Below, piece after piece: positions 29,884 through 33,735 of a DNA stretch of 33,735 bases. The stretch spans positions 1-33,735 of the forward strand of contig JADNYJ010000345.1 in NCBI GenBank assembly GCA_015501075.1. Reading direction: 5' to 3'. Source of the stretch: Gymnopilus junonius (Eukaryota > Basidiomycota > Agaricomycetes > Agaricales > Galerinaceae). The notes under the pieces are model-generated. The model worked only from the letters and a program-made list of their open reading frames with translations. It was not told the origin of the DNA and searched no databases. The position numbers and the translations under genes were made by a program. The stretch's first letter is position 1, and every line of letters starts with the position of its first letter.

Positions 29884-32167
29884 TCACGCTTCATCCCTTG
29901 GCGGCGGTGCCGCACTATTGGTTCTAGTGACTGCATTCCCGTTTGATCCATAATCAGGTAGCAGAGCATGCACGTTCCCGTTCTCGCTCGCAGAGCACCC
30001 CAACAAGGGCGCGCGCTCAGAAGCTGAGTCCTTGCTATTATTCTCTCGATGCCTTTCTCGCTCGACAATGCTAAAAGTCACAAAGTGGAACGGAGAAGGA
30101 AATTGATAGGAAGATCAGCATTTCGAAAAGGGAAGAAACGAAAATTAAATACTAACCCCCGCATGACGACTGCGTTGGTATCGCGCTTTGCGCGCCTTTT
30201 ACTTTGGTTATCTTCATACCTATCCGTTTCGTCGACAATTTCTTCAGAAATTATTTCCTGGATCAGGGCCGGGCATCAGATACAAAGAACATTCAGAAAT
30301 GTGATGTATGCCCATACTTCAATTATATCTGAGGAAAATCGTACAAAGCAAGACGGAGTTAATAAGTGTGTCGAATGAGAATAAGATAAATAGACTAACC
30401 TTCAAGGGTAATTACTCCGATTGCACCCCCAGCAATACCTGGCGTCCTAGAGACTAGAAGGAGATGGGCTCTACCAGTTTGGCTGTAAAAAGTTCCAGGG
30501 CATCAAGAAAGTTTCATGAAGCAAGAAGATGACCGTACAAATAATCAAGAGCTTGGAAACAATTTATCGACGGTTGAGCTTCAGGTAAAATCCCAAGAGC
30601 GAAAGAAGACACAGGAAGGCCCTTACTAGGGTCATAGGTGAGGAGCTAGCGAGACGAGAACCTCTATTCAGACCCTACGCTCAGTTCAGACGTTCAAAAG
30701 AATGGCCTAACCTTCTTGACTAGTAAAAGTCCGACGAAAGCCAGTGGATTTCCTGGTTCGTGAACCGGGAAACGCGAGTAACCACTAAGGAGGCTGGATA
30801 GAGCTTCCACTCAGAAGACGAGCTGATGAAAGCTAGGAAAGAGGCGTACATCGCATCAACCGCTTTGTGGTCCAAAATAGTGTCCGCGCTTAAAATCACG
30901 GTGTCCTACAAAGGCTTACAGTCAACGAGGTAAAAAAAAATGGAAAAGATAAACCTTCAAAGGAGTCATGATTGTTTCCACATTCTTGGTATTCAGTTCC
31001 AAAACACCATTAAGGATGGCAATTTCATCGTCTCGTAAGGGTTCTTCGGCATTACGGTGGAACTGCAGAAAAGACTTGAGTTCCGCTTTCTTATACGTAT
31101 GATCCTCGCCCTTTCCAAGCACGTAATCGAGCAACTTGGCGATGGGCCAAGCGATGGGAGCTTAAAGCTTTATTAAGTGTGGCGTATTGCAATGCGGATG
31201 GGAAGGCCATACCAAACAGATACATCAATCCCAACACCAAAGGGGCGCAAGTTGCTCCGACCGCAAGTCCATATCGGACACTGACGGCTTGAGGGATGAT
31301 TCTAATGACCAATTAATCCCAGTACGGAGTATGGATTGGAGATTAGCCTTACTCTCTGGATAACGTGTTAAATTCGTATCATTAATTTTCGCAAGAGTTA
31401 AGATAGCACGCACCCAAAGATAACTTGGTGCAAGGTCAGTATGCGATAAGTATTCAAGAGAGGAAATCAACTGACCAATAGCTATCGTGGAGATTACAAT
31501 AGCCGCAACACCGCCTCCCAGCTGTGGTGAACATCAAAACCTTCCTTTCATAGATGGCAACCCGTCATACCGCGCTGTCCAAGAATATAGGTAAACTTTC
31601 ATTGATGACCTAGAGATCTTCAGTTCTGTCTCACAAGAATCGCATGTCACGCAAAACGTACCACATTGCCCAATAGCAATACCTGAAGTCAGAAGTTATT
31701 ACTCGACGCGTCGGAATAGAATTCATAAGACGTACCACGAGCACCCAATGACGCCCTTTTTGCATTAATGACAGGACTATAGTAATCCAATTCAACATAG
31801 TTCTCGAGATGGTACTGCTTCTTCTGACCTTTTTGAGCATTTTTCTTTTCCTTCAAGTCTTCCGAAGATGTAGCCAGCACGCGTAGATGGAGATCATCCA
31901 ATCCCATAAGCCCTAGGGTAAGTCTTCATATGCCCAAGTTGGTAAGCACGAAAAAAGGTTGAAACGAGATGCTAACCCAGCGAAGACACCGCCAGCGAGC
32001 ACTAGCAACCCGCTGATGAGGACCTTGGTCCAAAATTCCGATGACCCAGGCATCGTGGGCTCTGTTTCGACGGGAACATTTGCTCGAATGTAAGGAGAAG
32101 CTAAGACGGCGGGTAAAAGATATATCAAGGTTGGGAAGTTAAATCGCATTGGAAGAAGGAGAGACAA
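29884..32167 (-). CDS. CNNM/Mam3-type membrane protein (DUF21 + CBS), copy 1
   Basis: This is a many-exon gene of the CNNM/CorC family, which handles Mg2+ and other divalent metals; yeast Mam3 at the vacuole is a relative. The N-terminus is a signal-like hydrophobic segment (FPTLIYLLPAVLA). DUF21 membrane segments follow: LISGLLVLAGGVFAGLTLGL, GRHWVLVVLLLGNV, GGGVAAIVISTIAI, then the conserved FGEIIPQAVSVRYGL. The CBS pair follows with KNVETIMTPLKDTVIL, SGYSRFPVHEPGNPLAFVG and LLLVSRTPGIAGGAIGVITL, then DIIEEIISEEIVDETDRY. The tail ends PPPRDEA-stop. First exons: 32167-31977, 31923-31829, 31776-31736, 31682-31662, 31609-31571, 31521-31476, 31423-31414, 31355-31353, 31301-31213, 31160-30955, 30905-30850. 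All keep phase with no indel. Three exons are only 10, 3 and 11 nt. The second copy follows upstream in the same orientation. Confidence 0.9.
30318..30328 (-). other. 11-nt microexon of CNNM copy 1
   Basis: ATATAATTGAA lies between a TTTTCCTCAG acceptor and a GTATGG donor and encodes Asp-Ile-Ile-Glu after the glycine of ITLEG. The same exon is present in copy 2 at 33139-33149. Confidence 0.75.
31353..31355 (-). other. 3-nt microexon of CNNM copy 1
   Basis: AGA lies between a TTATCCAG acceptor and a GTAAGG donor. Joined as GG+A and GA+A it encodes Gly-Glu of FGEIIPQ. Skipping keeps frame but removes the glutamate (FGIIPQ). The flanking introns are 58 and 51 bp, normal here; skipping would need one 112-bp intron. 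Confidence 0.7.
31414..31423 (-). other. 10-nt microexon of CNNM copy 1
   Basis: TTATCTTTGG is bounded by an accaag acceptor and a GTGCGT donor. With the preceding exon (ATT G) it gives I-V-I-F-G of the invariant VIFGEIIPQ motif. The upstream intron is 52 bp and the downstream intron 58 bp. Confidence 0.75.
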
Positions 32168-32337
32168 TTTCGTTGTTCGGATGCCGGAAGGGATGGCTTA
32201 TGACATAATGTTAGCCCTAACCTTAGCAACCAAGCCCCTATTTGAATAGGCCTAGGAAGGGGCACCGTGAAATATTCAATGGTAAGTACTCGAATGGCAG
32301 TAAGCGTTATATATTTTTGTATGTGTAGCGAGGATGA

Positions 32338-32544
32338 TCAAGCAAAATTTATGCAAAAATACAGAGAGGTATACTGAAGCCATGTCAAGATTCGTTTATG
32401 TGTCAATTTGGTGTCAATTTGGCATAAGTACATCCAATGTGGGAGGATGTCTGTGTTGAGAGTCCCAAGGCATGTAGGGTGGCCTGTCGTGCTACCTGGG
32501 ACAGCAAAGGAAAACTTTATGTGGCAATGGATGGATCCTGGCAA
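32338..32544 (-). pseudogene. fragment related to the 12.1-kb Gag-like gene
   Basis: On the minus strand it reads PGSTTGHPTCLGTLNTDILP then HWM, close to PGSTTGHPARLEPLSIDTLP then SWM in the protein at 12098. DNA identity is visible too (GGTAGCACGACAGGCCACCC against GGTAGCACAACAGGTCACCC). After the tryptophan the similarity is lost and the Gag-like core is absent. It is a truncated remnant between the two CNNM genes. The rest of 32168-32733 has no gene. Confidence 0.6.
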
Positions 32545-32733
32545 TGAAGCTTAAGAAGATCATCTTGCACTGCAGAGTCCTTGTGCCTGCCACCACCCAC
32601 CTTTGAATCCATATGGCTACTGAATTCACTGCCGAATACAAGTAAAAAGTGGCTTAAGTATTGATGAACTACAAGGCGTATTTATAATACAAAATCAAGG
32701 GTAGATGTCATCCGCTTTGGCAAGTTCAAGAAG

Positions 32734-33735
32734 TTATTGTTGTGAAAGGGTTCTTGGAAACGTTCCTGTGCTGCGATTAGCACGGTTATAACGGTCAGTA
32801 CATGACCCTCTAAGGATATCCAAAGACCCCGGACGACTATCAGATCCAAGCAAGGGGGTATTTTCGTGCACATTGAAAAGTTGTGACTGCCACCCAGGGC
32901 CAGAAGGCTTACGACGCTCAACAATGCTTAAGACACAAAATTCAGGAAGGCTTCTTCAGAATTGGAAACTATTTTGGCGTACCCGCGCATCAAGCTCCCT
33001 GTTATTGGACGTCCAGCTTTATTCTTCGTCTGGTTACTTGATACTGGTCAGTTTCGTCGACGATTTCTCCCGAGATTATTTCCTGGAGATAACAGCGTTG
33101 GGATTTGTGCTCTAAGCTAGCCATAATTGTTCACATACCTCGATAATATCTGATTAAGATTTGTCGCAAAATGCAGTAAATAGCCATCGCAAAGAATGCA
33201 CTGGCACCCACCTTCAAGAGTTATCACGCCCATCGCACCACCAGCCTTGCCTAGCGTGCGCGTCACCAACAGAAGATGAGCACGACCCGTTTGGCTGAGT
33301 GCCATTTAAAATAAACTGTATTCCACAAGTATCGTAATTTAGGACGAGAACTTACAAGTAATGTAATGCCTGGAAGCAGTTTACAGAGGGCTGCGCTTCA
33401 GGCAGGATAGATAAGGGAAACGCGGACACTGGCAGTCCTTGATTGGGGTCGTAGGTCGAAAGCTATTGTCCAAGTGAGCTTGGTAGATAATGGTCAATGA
33501 GAATGAATAACGCGCTTTCTTGATCAACAAGAGACCAATGAATGAAGTTGGCTTGCCAGCTTCGTGGACTGGGAAGCGAGAATAGCCACTTTGGACCCTG
33601 TAGAAATTGACCAGGTACACATGAGCACTAATTGGAGATGAAAATACCTACAAAGAAGTGACAGCCGTGCGGTCTAGAATATCGTCCGAGCTCAGTATCA
33701 CAACGTCCTACGAGCAAGTCAGCTATTCAACACAA
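32734..33735 (-). CDS. CNNM/Mam3-type membrane protein, copy 2, 5' part outside window
   Basis: This is the C-terminal half of a second CNNM gene, upstream of copy 1 and in the same orientation. Seen here: VVILSSDDILDRTAVTSL, SGYSRFPVHEAGKPTSFIG, LLLIKK, LSTYDPNQGLPVSAFPLSIL, PEAQPSVNCFQAL, QTGRAHLLLVTRTLGKAGGA, MGVITLEG, DIIE (11-nt exon 33139-33149), and EIISGEIVDETDQYQ. As written the frame then reaches TAA at 33002. Restoring one missing A near 33037 gives a short exon ending LMRG with a GT donor at 32992. A 66-bp intron leads to IVERRKPSG and NTPLLGSDS, like the tail of copy 1, ending at TAA 32734. The intron 33463-33515 has a GC donor. The N-terminal membrane domain lies beyond the window. 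Confidence 0.82.
33139..33149 (-). other. 11-nt microexon of CNNM copy 2
   Basis: ATATTATCGAG lies between a TTAATCAG acceptor and a GTATGTG donor and encodes Asp-Ile-Ile-Glu. It sits at the same place and phase as the exon at 30318-30328 in copy 1, so it predates the duplication. Confidence 0.75.

Noticed and set aside
1..33735. Search for CRISPR arrays, tRNA genes, rRNA, LTR pairs, reverse transcriptase and viral genes
   Set aside because: No regularly spaced repeats, no cloverleaf with A/B boxes that I could recognise, no long direct terminal repeats and no polymerase motifs were found by eye.

Overview
The window reads as nuclear DNA of a filamentous basidiomycete, most likely an agaricomycete. 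The genes carry many short introns (about 49-77 bp, mostly GT-AG with a few GC-AG). There are typical mushroom-type expanded families: BTB/POZ, F-box/LRR-like and HeLo/MLKL-like helical bundles. I see no bacterial operon features, rRNA, tRNA or CRISPR array.

Accessory half (1 to about 14.2 kb). A BTB protein runs off the left edge. Next comes a tandem pair of F-box genes, one decayed (1630-2960) and one intact (3674-4963). A badly frameshifted HeLo/MLKL-like gene with a cysteine/histidine cluster lies at 6512-9286. A small unrecognised protein family occurs five times, at 3.0, 5.6, 9.4, 10.6 and 13.1 kb. Every copy sits tail to tail with the 3' end of an F-box or HeLo-type unit, so duplicated two-gene cassettes are visible, one of them inverted. 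At least three of the five copies are broken. A 144-residue protein at 12.1 kb belongs to a second small family whose core resembles a retrotransposon Gag capsid. A relative with a C-terminal membrane anchor lies at 21.7-22.4 kb and a fragment at 32.4 kb.

Conserved half (14.5-33.7 kb). In order: a dienelactone-hydrolase-like gene (+); a 14-exon gene encoding only the N-terminal tail of the cytoplasmic dynein heavy chain (-), with no motor domain in the window; the anchored Gag-like protein (-); a branched-chain amino acid aminotransferase (-); a Trm2-type tRNA uracil-5-methyltransferase (-) divergent from a ChaC-type gamma-glutamylcyclotransferase (+); and two tandem CNNM/Mam3-type membrane proteins (-), the second running off the right edge.

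Three points stand out. The dynein gene stops just before the linker and motor. The CNNM genes contain chained microexons of 10, 3 and 11 nt, and the 3-nt exon is needed to encode a conserved glutamate. Several otherwise well-preserved housekeeping genes (dynein, DLH, BCAT, ChaC, second CNNM) each need one to three single-base corrections, nearly all missing bases. This suggests residual sequencing deletions, so frameshift-only pseudogene calls here should be treated with caution.
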